Shown here: positions 9,742 to 20,832 of the stretch, in pieces
Numbering within the stretch: the stretch's first letter is position 1
Layout: each line of letters starts with the position of its first letter
Source of the DNA: Corinectria fuckeliana
Lineage: Eukaryota; Ascomycota; Sordariomycetes; Hypocreales; Nectriaceae
Length of the DNA: 64,000 nt
Reading direction: 5' to 3'
NCBI GenBank assembly: GCA_019137255.1
Contig: WPDH01000038.1
Location: 21,539-85,538, forward strand
Made by a program: the position numbers and the translations under genes
Notes under the pieces: generated by a model
Databases searched by the model: none
What the model was told of the DNA's origin: nothing
The model's input: the letters and a program-made list of their open reading frames with translations, nothing else

Positions 9742-12700
9742 CTACCACAACATCCAGCTGACTAGCTTCATAAAAGTATCATCCGTATCGTCATCTGGCC
9801 ACTCCCTACCCTCGATTGTCTGCCGCACAGCTCGAGCATTCTCTCGCAACTCTGCCACTTTGGCCTCCTCTCCTCCTATCTTGGCCTCTACATTGGCAGA
9901 AAACCAAAATGCTCTGGCCTTGTGGGGTTTCATCCCTGGAGCATCTCCGCTCATCTCTATGGCCTGTCTGAGCAGCTTTGCAGCCAGGACAAGCTCTCCC
10001 ACATCCTCCAGTATCCGAGCCAAGGTGAAGAGTGAATCCGCGGCTCTCGGCCCGCCATTTTCTCCAAACGTTCCTCTACGCATGGCAACCGTGCGCGAGA
10101 CCAGCTCCTGGGCCTCAGCCTTGTTGCCCTGGAGCCAGAAGATTCGTGCGAGAAGCATGATGTCTCCACTGTGTTTCGGATACGAGGACGTTTCGATCTC
10201 TTTTTGAGTCATGCCCTGCAAACGCCAGCATTCTCTGATGGCAGCAAGAGCATCCTCGGGCTGGCCGGCACGCAAACACGTCATGGCCCTGATAGCCAGA
10301 GTGCGCATTACCTTGCTCGGGTCATGAGCGTTGTGGATGGCTGTTGCTTTCTCTAGATATTGAAATGCTTGTTCCACATCGCCAGCCTCCGTGTAGGAGC
10401 AGGCAACGGAATCACACACGTCTGCCACGGGAGGAGAGTCTACGCCATTTAGCTTCTCGCGCAATTCGAGTGTTTTCTTGTACGCGGCGAGAGCAGCATG
10501 GGGCTGACCGAGGTCCAGGAATACGTGCCCCGAGAGACGGTGAGCTTGGGCAGCGACTGGGCCGGAAACATCCTCGTCAATGTTCAGGCCGAACTCGAAG
10601 AACGACTTCGCAAGCGCGGGCTGCTCTTTTTCCCACAGGTACCTAGAGAGTTCGCAAAACGCGTCAGAAATATGATCAATAAGCTCTAAAAACATTGGAG
10701 GAGAGGGCATCGCTCACGTTCCGGCTCGAAACACCAGTTCAGCCCAGCGCTCGGGAGTTTTGGACTTTATTTTGTGTTTGGCAGACAATTGCATCAGCCA
10801 GTTCACATGGGATAGGATGGCGCTGCAAGTTTCCCATGGTTGCCATCCATGCCCCTGATGTGCGCCTCTGTTCTGCCAGGTGTTGGGGAAGTCGAAATAC
10901 AGGATGTGAACTGTTAGGTCGAACAACTCCACTCTCTCAACCTTGGAGAGTCTTGAGAAGACAGCCAGCTGTACCAGGCGATGCATCGATAGGGCTTTGG
11001 AGCTCGAAAGCCTGCTGATCATGGAAGTTCGGGTCAACTCCATGACTGCCTTACCGAAACTAGACAAAAGTTTGTTACACGCCTCATGTCAGAAGTCAAG
11101 TTCCATGGAGAACATACTCGAATTCGTCAAACAGGAACTCAAGACTTGGGTCGTCTATCTCAGCCTTTGTATTTGTGATGAGACGCTCCGGTATCAAGTC
11201 TGGATCAAAGAAAACGAGCAAGTTTTGCAACTTGGTCGCCTCCTCAGACAGCTTCTGCAAGATGTTCCATGTTGTAAAGACGGTGTCGTCATATTCAACA
11301 GGCTTCTCCGGCTTAGCAAAGATCTTCTCTGCCGACTTCTTGTAGATTCTCAGGAACTCTGTGTAGGAGTAGCCTCGGTCTCTGATGAAGTCGCTTATCT
11401 GTACCATGGCTAGGGGCAGTCCACCCAGGAGTTGACAAACCTCTTGCGCGGCAACCTCATCTTCTTTATCGGCTGGCTTGAGACTCGTGAGAGATTCCAA
11501 AACCGCTTTTCCAGTTTCCGGGGAGAATGATTGCAGCGTCAAGGTGTTGGATGCTCTCTTAGACGCTTGACTCGGCGACCTTGTTGTGATGATGATGGAC
11601 CCCTTGTCGCTTGCGGGCCAGATCTGGTCGAGAATGTCGATGTTTTCGACCTTGTCGAAGATGAGTAAAAAGGGTTTCTTGGACGTATTCAGCCAATCCC
11701 GTACTTTTTGGATGCCCTGGTAGTCATCCTCGGAGCCGTCTCGGAAAGGCCGAGCTTGTTTGCAAAGCTGGACAAGGCTTGAACAAGTTTGATCTGAGTC
11801 TCGGATGGTATCCAGGCGATAACATCATAGATCTCCATCGAGGTATTGGCATAGTGCAAGGCAAGTTGGCATTTGCCGACACCGCCAAGCCCGTAAATGC
11901 CTGCAGCACGCAAGCTCTTCCTCTCGGGCTTTGGGTCGAGGATCTCTCTCAAAGTATTGAGCTCATTCTCTCTCCCAAAGAACGTGAGACTCAGCCCATA
12001 GGGAATCATGAAACAGGGCAATTTGGCACCATCTGAGATGCGAAGCCCTTGCATCTCCTGGAGGGCGGCCAGTGTCCCACTATTACGCACTTCCCTTGAA
12101 AGCCGGATCATATCTGCTGCCTCGTCGGCTCTTCTTGAGCATTTTCGGACGTTGGCAATGACTTCTGAGAAATCGTTGCTGAATCGAGACCATATGGTGC
12201 GGTTTCTGCCAACATCGGGGTTGTTGCGAAAAAAGGCAATTGCATGGGCGCAGAAGACAATAATTTCGCCGTACATGTCAGAAAGCGCCTTTTCCAGAGT
12301 CTCGGTCATGGGCAGTTCCTGCTCGTATTGGTGCATCCGCGGTAGGGCATGCTCTAGTGTTTCGAGCATTTCGATGATATCAGGGAGAACAGGCTGGGCA
12401 AACTGTATGGACCAGTCAGAACATGAAGACCAAGAAGTGGAAGTGATCTTGGGATTGTAAGAGCGCCATCATCTTATAACTAACCTTGATGATGAGTCTA
12501 ATCGAACCCCAGAGCACAGCAGCAACTTTGCCATTCATTCCCATGAGCCATGAAGCGAGAGCTGCAAAGTCGTTGAGGCCTAGTAAAACGGGCCGGAGCT
12601 GGGCCAGGCAGGGACTGGGTCCATGTGGCGGACTGGGTGGCCTGTCCCTTGCCCACGCCCTCAATCTGTGCAATAAGTTCATCTGGACTCTGGATCTTCC

Positions 12701-12910
12701 AGAGATGCTTGTCAATGACGGAGGCCTTGATGCCTCCCTTTGCTAGTTCAGTGTAGTACTTTTCTATGGCAGCTTGCCAGAGAGGGCTGATCCGCTTTTA
12801 CCTCCCGGCCCGGGGGTGGGGGATTCATCGGCCATGTCGGAGGTCGATCGGCTCGTTGACCTACGCAAGGAATGCGCAGATGACTCCCGGTCAAAGTAGG
12901 CGGCCGACAT
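9742..12910 (-). pseudogene. NB-ARC/TPR NLR-type protein, frame broken twice
   Basis: Proposed exons, 5' to 3': 12910-12861, 12786-12485, 12402-11118, 11059-10718, 10642-9742. The N-terminal region (LWQAAIEKYY, LLGLNDFAAL, AVLWGSIRLI) matches the helical domain that precedes the NTPase in many fungal NLRs (DUF7708-like). An NB-ARC/NTPase follows with P-loop GLGGVGKC, Walker B FLLIFD and SIIITTR, then a GLPLA motif. The C-terminus carries tetratricopeptide-like helices, with repeated ALAAYKKTLELRE-like units. Fungal proteins of this layout act as intracellular sensors in non-self recognition and cell death. Coding continuity is lost at about 12600-12606 (one extra base in a GGG run) and about 11738-11745 (one base missing); in both places homologous-looking protein continues in another frame. 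A 58-nt intron is a weaker alternative for the first. The P-loop ends in Cys where Thr/Ser normally binds Mg. It is head-to-head with a membrane-anchored protein gene. Confidence 0.75.
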
Positions 12911-13193
12911 GGGCCGTGTCGACGAGATACGAGGCAGAAATCCTCGCCTGACGTGCGTTGATTGTTTCTCAATCAGCAGAGGGGGGGAAAGTGGGGGATA
13001 TCATGTTGGTTGCGCGCGCGGTTATCAAGACGGCAGCATCGCCATGTCATTTCCCTTGACCATGGTAGTAGACGAAGCGACAAATCAGAAGGGTTGCGAG
13101 AGGGATTCGGTCGGCTCGTCAAGCAACACAAGGCGTCTGTTCAGGAGAAGGTTGGCCCAAGGTCAGTTCAGCCCATCGCCTCTTGTCCGCATC

Positions 13194-14525
13194 ATGACCA
13201 ACAACCAAGAAAAATCCGCTGACCATGGCAACGGAATGGCATGGAGGCGGAGGCGACCGTCGATCACTAGACCTCGAAGACTAGGTGGGAAAACACCTGT
13301 CGCTGACGACACCCTTGCGACAAGACATCGGGAAGAGGCTATTGACCTGGACTGGTACTCCTCTTGGCTGTCGAGCCGTCTGCTCAATTTACCAGCAGCT
13401 GTTGCAAGCCTCCAAACTCAAGGCAAATCGGTTCGAGACATGGCAGCCTTCGACAATGTTTGTGGTCACGTCAAATCTTACCTCGGCGGAAACCGCAGCT
13501 GTGGCATCGACGATGTGGTTGAGCACCTCCAGGTATCGGAGGTCTTCAATGTCAATAGCAATGACGACGAAGCCTTCAACGCAATGCGACTCCTTGTTTT
13601 CTCAGCCCTGGGGTGGAAATCCATCATCTACCAGCCCGAATTCAACGTCTGCACCCCCGATAAGCTGGCCATCCATCACGACAACGGTCCGAACTCGGGT
13701 TTAGTCTTCGACATGTACAAAGTGCCCGCCGACATGTGCGACCGCCCATTGTTCGTCCTGCTGAAATGCTTCGGAAACCTCCTGCCCGCCCGCTCTAGTA
13801 GCAGCACTCAATTTGCAGTTGAAACCAGCAAGACCGCCGCTTCTTGGGTCGCATTGTACCCAAGCGAGGTGAACGCCTACTTGTTACATACGCTGCTAGG
13901 CGTGCGCTTCCGCTGGGTTGACTCGATTGCCCTGCATCTCGACTACGACAAGTCAAGTCGCACGCTTTCCATATTCTGTTCTCCGTCAATCTGCGCTTCT
14001 CAGCTGGAATCACGGAGCGGCACCATCTTTGCGTTTGCCAGCACCGAGAAGAACGGAGTCGATCCTCGCTCCGACGAAGATGACATTGCCCATCTACTCG
14101 AAGAAACTCTCCTGTCATACCGATTGCTATTCGGCCAATGCCAAAAGTCCAGAAAGCTTTTTCGGGGTGTCTTTGACCCAGCGAACTTGCCGTTTCCCCA
14201 GCCCGACACCCTGCTCCACGTCCTCTGTGGACAGCGCCAGCTCAGTCTCGATGCTTCCCATGCAAACTTGCTGCCGAGGGACCGCCGGGTTTATTATGCG
14301 GCGCGGGATTTTCCTGTCTTGTATGAGAGAGTTGAGCTGCTGGCAAAAGAACTGAGCGGGGCCAGACCGAGGTCAATGTCGGGACTCCTCCGTGATCGAC
14401 GAGACACTTTGCAGTTTTGGACCTTTTGGCTGGTGGCCTTGTTTGGGGGCTTGAGTATTTCGCTGGCTATCGTCCAGACGATATTACAGGCTATCCAGAT
14501 TGCTCAACAGGCTGGAAAGATATAG
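13194..14525 (+). CDS. C-terminally membrane-anchored protein paired with NLR (paralogue of 58243-59596)
   Basis: Single exon, 443 residues from the ATG at 13194. The frame is open back to an ATG at 12909, but that codon overlaps the start of the divergent NLR, so the downstream start is preferred; 13044 is a further option. The body is a soluble alpha/beta-like region with FGQCQKSRKLF and WVDSIALHLDYDKSSRTLS motifs. The C-terminus has LRDRRDTLQFWTFW followed by a hydrophobic helix (LVALFGGLSISLAIVQTIL), i.e. a tail anchor with a charged RDRRD cap. The same motif order occurs in the gene at 58243-59596, which also sits beside an NB-ARC/TPR NLR. Function is unknown; membrane location is inferred. 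The 283-bp gap to the NLR start must hold a shared bidirectional promoter. Confidence 0.8.
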   Translation: MTNNQEKSADHGNGMAWRRRRPSITRPRRLGGKTPVADDTLATRHREEAIDLDWYSSWLSSRLLNLPAAVASLQTQGKSVRDMAAFDNVCGHVKSYLGGNRSCGIDDVVEHLQVSEVFNVNSNDDEAFNAMRLLVFSALGWKSIIYQPEFNVCTPDKLAIHHDNGPNSGLVFDMYKVPADMCDRPLFVLLKCFGNLLPARSSSSTQFAVETSKTAASWVALYPSEVNAYLLHTLLGVRFRWVDSIALHLDYDKSSRTLSIFCSPSICASQLESRSGTIFAFASTEKNGVDPRSDEDDIAHLLEETLLSYRLLFGQCQKSRKLFRGVFDPANLPFPQPDTLLHVLCGQRQLSLDASHANLLPRDRRVYYAARDFPVLYERVELLAKELSGARPRSMSGLLRDRRDTLQFWTFWLVALFGGLSISLAIVQTILQAIQIAQQAGKI

Positions 14526-14895
14526 GCCTGTGCGTGGAGTTGTGGTGTTGGATGTTTTCCCCCACCTCACTCATAGAAATTACTTACGATAGCATCATGC
14601 ATGGCTATTTAGTAAGTTCTACAAATGCTTGAAACATGTGAGCTATCACAACAAACTTACTTGGTGTTGGTTCAGGTTGCAACGTAAGTGGTGGAGTTCT
14701 GGCACTTCCACGTGATGCGAGCGGGGAAGCACCTCTGTCTCCAGGTTAACCGCTCACCGGTCTACCATTCACCTTACTCCCACGATGATCAGAAGTCGCC
14801 CGGTCGTGGTGTTATTCTTTACTTGCCTCCTTCTACTTTGTGTCACTGGTTTCTTTCAGCCTCGGAGTATCTTCTTTCATACCTCCCCCGCAGCC
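14526..14895. promoter_or_regulatory. Intergenic upstream of the Dabb gene
   Basis: About 370 bp without its own gene. It includes an in-frame upstream ATG (14785) that would add a hydrophobic N-terminus to the next protein. Confidence 0.4.
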
Positions 14896-15347
14896 ATGAG
14901 TATCACACATACCGTGCTCTTCCAGATCAAGGGGGATGCCAAGCCTGACGATGTGAAAGCGGTTCGTACCATAACTTGTCCATCAAGCCTACAGCTAGTG
15001 GCAATAGCTCACAACCATACCAGGCTTGCGATCGCTTTCTTGCGCTCAAGGACACATGCATCCACCCAGCTACGAACACTCCCTACATCGCCTCGGTGAA
15101 GGGTGGCCAGGACAACTCTCCTGAGGGATTGCAGGTACGGAACAAACGTGGTAGCCCCGTAGCTCTGTTCTCGTACTGACCGCTATTGCAGAATAGCATT
15201 ACCCATGGATTCGTCGTGGAGTTCAACTCTGTAGAGAATCGAGATTATTATGTCAAGACGGACCCTGCTCATCAGGCTTTCATCAAGAGCATTGGCGGCC
15301 TAGTCGAGAAAGCCATCGTGGTTGACTTTTCCAATGGGGTCTATTGA
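14896..15347 (+). CDS. Stress-responsive A/B barrel (Dabb) domain protein
   Basis: Three exons, 14896-14961, 15024-15134 and 15192-15347, give 110 residues and all splice phases agree. The protein begins MSITHTVLFQIKGDA and contains SVKGGQDNSPEG and GFVVEFNSVENRDYYVKTDP, the classic pattern of Dabb ferredoxin-like dimeric barrels (H-x-V-L-F near the start, F.s..D...Y..dp.H near the end). Members include stress-induced proteins and some polyketide cyclases or dehydratases; the substrate here is unknown. An in-frame ATG at 14785 would add 37 residues with a strongly hydrophobic stretch (signal anchor or mitochondrial leader), an alternative secreted or targeted form. It follows the membrane-anchored protein on the same strand but has its own promoter region. 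Confidence 0.85.
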
Positions 15348-16515
15348 AGCTGTCCTTTTGTTACTCACCAAGCCACTCGGAGATGGATAATATAACGTAC
15401 TCCACAAGCGAGTGCAACAAAAATCCCTAAACCTCTCATCCTTTCATCTGATCATCTATTTCTCAACCACCAACCATGTCGCAGTTTAATAGCGAGGCAA
15501 ATATTCTTCTTGCTCTTCAATCCCTTCAAATCATACCACCAGTGTGACGAGTTGTTTGGATGCTGCTTGAGACCGAGTCATTGCGCACTGTCGAGTTGTA
15601 GCCTTTGACTTGCTGGTTGATTCGCAACGACAGCGACGACTGCGATAAAATCGCCATCACAATTTTAAGATGTTCTATTGTTCCAGAAAGACAAAGTCCC
15701 TTACTCAATTTCATCACAGCATACAGTCACCCCTCCCTTTCGCTTCCAGAACTGTAGTCCATTAGTATCTTGACACCCTACAGACTTGCTGCTCGAACCC
15801 AACCATAGCCAACAGGTACAAGACTCGCAGTTGACCTGAGCTTCATCGAAACCAGCCAGATGTTCCAAACAGGAAATTTGAGAAACAACGGACTCATACA
15901 GTTCAGAATTGGAATATCTGTAGAGTCGCCAACTATCTTGATCCTGCTATGTTACTCTGGACGGGTTCAACATCCGAAGCTAATCAGCCACGTTGCTTCT
16001 GAAACTCGACTTACCGCACTCTTACCGGCAGGTGTGGCGAGAACCTTCGAAATAGAATTGCAATGGCAGACTGTAGGGTGGCTTAGAAACGAGTCATTGA
16101 ATGACGTAGGACCCATTGTGACGGTAAATACGAAACGCATAACCATTCTCTCGGGATTCGCTTCCCCACAATCCTGCACAACAGACTGAGACACGTCCAT
16201 GTCTCCGCGTCGTTTCATCTTCATTGACTTGGGGCAGAAAACAGTTGTCATATCGACCTCTTTGCTCCCAAACACCCAACGACGCAGATAAACCTCCGCG
16301 GAGAGAGGCGTTTGGGTTGACGTTACTCCGTACTTTGCCCCTTATCGCACCCCACTGTGGCTGTGGTTGGCGGGCGTTGCGCACTCTATGGCGTCTCCGG
16401 ACTCCCGTAGCCGTTGGATCGTCCTCGCACACCGTCGTACCAGATCCTCGTCCCGTTATCATCGTGACACGCCAACGAGTGGCCCTCGCTATTGATGTCA
16501 AGCCAAGTGCCAAAC
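15348..16515. other. Intergenic with one transposase-like relic
   Basis: About 1.2 kb. Apart from the short frame at 15476-15547 no gene is supported. A conventional pyrimidine-rich leader with CACCAACC ATG context precedes that frame. Confidence 0.4.
15476..15547 (+). pseudogene. Possible N-terminal relic of a pogo/Fot1-type transposase
   Basis: A 23-codon frame with good ATG context begins MSQFNSEANILLALQSLQ. This resembles the first helix of the CENP-B-like psq DNA-binding domain at the N-terminus of fungal pogo/Fot1 DDE transposases, where a stretch like EAKILLAIEAL is typical. The frame ends at TGA before the helix-turn-helix is complete and no DDE domain follows. It is very short, so chance similarity is possible. 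Confidence 0.25.
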
Positions 16516-18190
16516 ATGACCCAGATTCTCGACCTGCCCCCGGAGGTCCTCGATGAGATCCTCCTGAGGCTACCCGGCCGGGCCGTTCAATCCCTGCGGG
16601 CATCTTGCAGGCGTCTCAACCACGCTGCATCGCCGTTTCTCTTCCCCGTGCTGTACTTGTCCTGCCATCCGCTCGACTTGGACGTCTTCCAGCTCGTCGC
16701 GGCAAACGACCTGCTTCTCGGCGGCGTCCGCGAGCTCGTCATCGACGACACGACGCTGGCTCCGTCCTTGGCCGACTGGAAAGTCTTCCAAGCCGCCGCC
16801 ACATACACCGAAGGGCTATGGCGTAACAGGCGAAAGCCGTACTTTCCGGATGATCCGCCGTTCGACAGCCTGCGGGGCGAGAGGTCTCCGAAACCAGACA
16901 AGGCGCTGCACGAGCTCTTCATGTCCGTGTTCGAGTGCCATCACCACAACAGGAAGACGCTCGCCGATGTCAGTGCGCTGATGGACGCGCTGCCTCGCAT
17001 GAAGGCGATCCGCAGTCTTGTCCTCACGAACCGCACGGCAGACGATTCGCCGGCTTCGGGCGCGCAGAGCCAGCACTCGTCCAGCCCGACTGTTCGGATG
17101 TGGCGGCGCTTCGGCGAACGTCGCAAGGAGCGTGCGCCCTTTCCTCCGCGATGTGAGTGGTGGTCGGCATGGGGCAGTCTGGAGACTGAGCTGCCTGAGA
17201 TCATGACGAGTTGGGATAGGCTGGACGACGAGATGGAGCGGAACACTCGGAAATCTGGCCTGCCCTACGTGGACGAAGATGCACATGGACAGGTACGTAT
17301 AGCGGACAGACCGAGGATCTAGTTTATGCGACGTCGCTAATCCTGGCCTGAATGGCGAATAGCAGAGCCTCGAAGTTGGGTTTGACGACCTTGACAACGT
17401 CAAGTTCGACAATTACCTACAATATCCCGAGGAAAGTTCCATCGTACGCGAGGGTCGAGGTCTTTGGGTTTCTCTCAAAGCTCTCGCAGATACCGGAGTT
17501 CAATGTCGACTCAGAGAATTCCGAGTCGATGCCTCCTACGACATGATACACGGGAGCTGCCAGCCAGGGCTGCCCATCAGGCTGTTCGGCCAACACTCGC
17601 CCTTCCCAGATCGACTCGCGACCCAGTTCGGACTTGCCCCTAACCTCACAAGCTTGCACCTCACGATCAACGAGGAGTGCATGCCCTGGGAGCGAGAAGA
17701 CGTGCTCGAGCAAGGCTGCTTTGGCCGTGTTCTGGCAAACATGCCGCAAGTCGAGGAGTTGGTTCTTGAGGCACACGGCATGGCCACGGTGGCCGCAATT
17801 CCTGAAGATCTAACGTTTAAGCGCCTCCGACGCGTCGAGTTTAGCTGCGGTCATATCGACCCGGAGAAGCTGGCTGGTTTTCTCCGTCGCCATGCAGCAA
17901 CGCTCGAGAAACTTCGAATCGACTACTGCAGTATTCAGCCCGGTCGGGAGACGTACGAGTGGAAAGATGTAGTGCGGGATATTGTTGCGCTACAAGCCCA
18001 AGGAACGACAAGACTCCGAGAAGCAGTCTTGTTTTCCGTGTTTGGTTTCCAGCCCTTTGTGGGTTGCGGGAAGAATGGGTCTATTCGTATTGGCCGGAGA
18101 CACAACCAGGTATACTCCTGGACGTATGGTGTTGATGCGGCCCTAATGCAACAAGAATGTAGACAGGATAAAGTGGGAACGTACTATTGA
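16516..18190 (+). CDS. F-box domain protein
   Basis: Two exons, 16516-17292 and 17366-18190 (phase 0 intron, GTACGT...AGCAG), give 533 residues. The N-terminus, from MTQILDLPPEVLDEILLRLP, is an F-box (about residues 4-45), including LPPEVLDEIL and the ALRASCRRLN-like second helix. The rest is Leu-rich and helical (NLTSLHLTI, QVEELVLEA, FKRLRRVEFS, TLEKLRIDYC), consistent with degenerate leucine-rich repeats. F-box proteins bind Skp1 and recruit substrates to SCF ubiquitin ligases; the target is unknown. The ATG at 16516 was chosen because the F-box starts right after it; an in-frame ATG 24 nt upstream is also possible. Confidence 0.85.
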
Positions 18191-18745
18191 GAGTGGGATT
18201 GGTTTATGGTGTAGGCTAATCAGACATTGCTTGCTCTCAAACTGGCCAACTATGAAGGGATATGAAAGCGCACAGTTCAACCCCTCGAGTAGCGTTGCAG
18301 ATAACCGGATGTGAACGTTTTCTCGGAAAACACAATAGTAAATTGGTTATTGGTATGAACTCGCTTTACGAAATATCGATTCGACAGCAGTCTTGAACAA
18401 TGCATATTCGCAACAGTTGGAAACTACAATAACGAAGTGCTACTTGTTCTAATGACGACACTTGTCCCACAAAGACGTGTAGTCTCGAGGATGAAAACTC
18501 CGCGCCTAGCTCTTTCATCCTAGTCGTGGTGACTGTTCAGTGAACTAATGTGACAAAACAAAGAATACTCTGCTGAGAAAAAATGCATTCGCAGGGCCTT
18601 TATCTAAGCGTTTATATATAAATACACCGGTTTGCCTGCTTATATCAGTATTCTCATCACCAACAAACCACACCTCACAACATCCGAACCTTATACCGAC
18701 AATCCCCTTTGAACAACTTGATTTTTTGAGAACCAGGCTTTCGAA
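18191..18745. promoter_or_regulatory. Promoter region of the AA11 gene
   Basis: Contains a clear TATA element (TATATATAAAT at 18613-18623), about 125 nt before the ATG, and a CA-rich leader (18660-18700). The rest shows nothing recognisable. Confidence 0.55.
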
Positions 18746-19867
18746 ATGCTCAACTCACGACCTTATACCTCAGTGCTCGCCTTGGCGCTCACCGTCGGGC
18801 ACCTCTCCTCAGCCCACGTCGTCATGGTCGAGCCGCATCCTTACAACCTCGACACCGCGCCTCTTCTACAAAGCTGGCCTCTAAGCGCCGACCTGCCGTT
18901 TCCCTGCCAAGGCCGCACCCAGCACGCCGAGCAGACCACCACCATCAAGGCCGGGGGCTCCCAGACGGTCAAGTTCTGGGGCAGCGCCGTCCACGGCGGA
19001 GGATCCTGCCAGTTCGGCGTTGCGTACGGAGACGCTCCGCCCGACGACCCTGCGGAGTGGCATACCATCTACGATATCATCGGAGGATGTCCCGCAGACG
19101 CCGTGGGAAACATCCCCACCACGGGGTCGGACCCTCAAGGCCGCGAGAACGGCGCCCAGTGCGGAAACAACTCGGGCAAGGAGTGCACGCGCGAGTTCAC
19201 CATCCCGATCCCCAAGGACATGAAGAACGGCAAGGCTGTCTTCGCTTGGACTTGGTTCAACAAAGTTGGCAACCGTGAGATGTACATGAACTGCGCTCCC
19301 ATCGAAGTCGTCGGCGGAACAGAGGATTCCAAGTTCGTCGACGCCCTCCCGCCCATGTTCCGCGCCAACATCCCCGGCGAGTGCACCACGGGTGCTAGTG
19401 GAAGCGTCATCGGTTTCCCTGATCCTGGCAGTTATGGAGTGATCAACCAAGAGATTACCCCCGGCAGCAACGGTGGATGTGCGGTTGCAGTTGAACCCGT
19501 CTTCAAGGATTCCGCCGGTGGTGACGCTTCCCAGCCAGCCCCCTCGGGATCTGACTCGACTCCCTCTGCTTTACCCTCATCCGCTGTTCCTTCGTCTGTT
19601 AACGCCCCAGTCTACTCATCCGCCTCAAACCCGGATCCAGTCTTGATGACCAGCGTTGTACCTACAACCGCTCAGCAAGCACCTGCCACCAGCGCCACGC
19701 CTGACGGGCCCGCGGGGACGGTGCCTTGCCCTACTTCTGGAGCGCTCATTTGTATCTCGCCTGTGAGCTTTGGAATCTGTAACAATGGCTTTGCTGTCCC
19801 TCAGGATGTGCCTGCGGGTACCGAGTGCGCCAACGGAATGATTGGATTTCCAGGTGTCCCAGTGTAA
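18746..19867 (+). CDS. Secreted AA11 lytic polysaccharide monooxygenase with C-terminal cysteine module
   Basis: Single exon, 373 residues. Residues 1-23 form a signal peptide; cleavage leaves His24 as the new N-terminus, the first ligand of the copper histidine brace. The second ligand is H83 in AVHGGGSCQ (mature position 60, as I recall for the Aspergillus AA11 enzyme). Tyr180 in NREMYMNC is the likely axial tyrosine. AA11 enzymes oxidatively cleave chitin. Between residues about 124 and 146 there is a Gly/Asn-rich, Cys-containing insertion. A Ser/Pro-rich linker (about 245-320) leads to a small Cys-rich domain (PCPTSGALICISPV, GTECANGMIGF) like the X278 module often attached to AA11 and GH18 proteins, probably for chitin binding. 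Likely role: remodelling of its own or foreign chitin, or attack on arthropods or fungi. Confidence 0.9.
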   Translation: MLNSRPYTSVLALALTVGHLSSAHVVMVEPHPYNLDTAPLLQSWPLSADLPFPCQGRTQHAEQTTTIKAGGSQTVKFWGSAVHGGGSCQFGVAYGDAPPDDPAEWHTIYDIIGGCPADAVGNIPTTGSDPQGRENGAQCGNNSGKECTREFTIPIPKDMKNGKAVFAWTWFNKVGNREMYMNCAPIEVVGGTEDSKFVDALPPMFRANIPGECTTGASGSVIGFPDPGSYGVINQEITPGSNGGCAVAVEPVFKDSAGGDASQPAPSGSDSTPSALPSSAVPSSVNAPVYSSASNPDPVLMTSVVPTTAQQAPATSATPDGPAGTVPCPTSGALICISPVSFGICNNGFAVPQDVPAGTECANGMIGFPGVPV

Positions 19868-20238
19868 GTAGCTTGCCGACTGTGTTGGTTTTCATTATTC
19901 CTATTTGCTTGAATAGAACCTATACTAGAGGACTGCACAATTCCGTCATCATTTCCTAGAAAAGATTAATTGCTTCTCAAAATATCATCGTTATATATAA
20001 AATACTGACTCCTTAGGAATGGCCATCTCCGGTGCATCTTTTTCCCTTTCTAAGTAGATGAGCCTTCTTCCTCCATGAATTCTTCCATCGCGAAACACAA
20101 ATTCCCACTCGTTCCCACATAAACCCAATAATCGTACACGTAACAGACAGAATGACTCGCTTCTCAAACGAAATAGGACAACAGAATGCTTAAAACAAGC
20201 GCGGAATGGACGCTTGTTTTGATTCCCAGACTCGGTAG
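19868..20238. other. Intergenic between convergent genes
   Basis: 3' flanks of two convergent genes, with mildly AT-rich tracts around 19980-20010. Nothing else seen. Confidence 0.4.
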
Positions 20239-20832
20239 CTAAGCGGCCCCTATAACTGCCTGGGTAGCTTCACTGGCAGCCTCTTCGGCGATTTTCGACA
20301 ACTCCTTGACGGCGATGGCTGAGAGAAGCACAACATCCAAGAAAAAGTCATCACACGAAACCATCAGCTCTAGTCTCTTTTCTCCGAATGCAAGAAGCGC
20401 CGCCGATCCCAGCTTTGCAATCTTGCGCCCCGCGCTGTCATGCAGCTCGTAGGAACGCCCCGTCAGCTTATCCTGCTTCCATTTAAATTTCCCCATGCCC
20501 GGCACGACCATGGTAAACTTGTCGGAGAATGTGGATGACTTTAGAGGTATTGCCTGGCCGCGAACAGACAGATCGGTGGTGGTTGAGAAGAAGAAGTGAA
20601 ATTTCGCATAGCCGACAGTGGTTTGCGGGCTCATGAGACCTCGAGAGACCACTACGTTGGGCTTTTTATTGGGGTTGACTTTGATGCAGTAGATGGGAGG
20701 CGCGTCCTTTGGATATCCTGCGAAATGCACAAACTGGAGGCCAGAGTGCTGTGGTGATGGGCGAATTTGGAATATCTGAGATGATGGGTTGGATGGAGAT
20801 GAGCCTGAGAGGAAATTGCTGATGCCTTTCAT
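20239..20832 (-). CDS. Small fungal protein, tubby/LURP-one-like candidate
   Basis: Frame of 197 residues from the ATG at 20832 (MKGISNFLSG...). An in-frame ATG at 20991 would give 250 residues, but the extra sequence looks like leader. The central part has IFQIRPSPQHSGLQFVHFAG, then WKQDKLTGRSYELHDSAGRK, and the end DDFFLDVVLLSAIAVKELSK. This arrangement of a beta-rich body and a single C-terminal hydrophobic helix is typical of fungal tubby-C/LURP-one-like (DUF6593-type) proteins, which may bind membrane lipids. The assignment rests on pattern only; function is unknown. Confidence 0.6.
   Translation of the reverse strand: MKGISNFLSGSSPSNPSSQIFQIRPSPQHSGLQFVHFAGYPKDAPPIYCIKVNPNKKPNVVVSRGLMSPQTTVGYAKFHFFFSTTTDLSVRGQAIPLKSSTFSDKFTMVVPGMGKFKWKQDKLTGRSYELHDSAGRKIAKLGSAALLAFGEKRLELMVSCDDFFLDVVLLSAIAVKELSKIAEEAASEATQAVIGAA

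Noticed and set aside
12909..13193. Upstream in-frame start (ATG 12909) for the first membrane-anchored protein
   Set aside because: It overlaps the start codon of the divergent NLR on the other strand and adds low-complexity Arg/Ser/Gly sequence absent from the paralogue.
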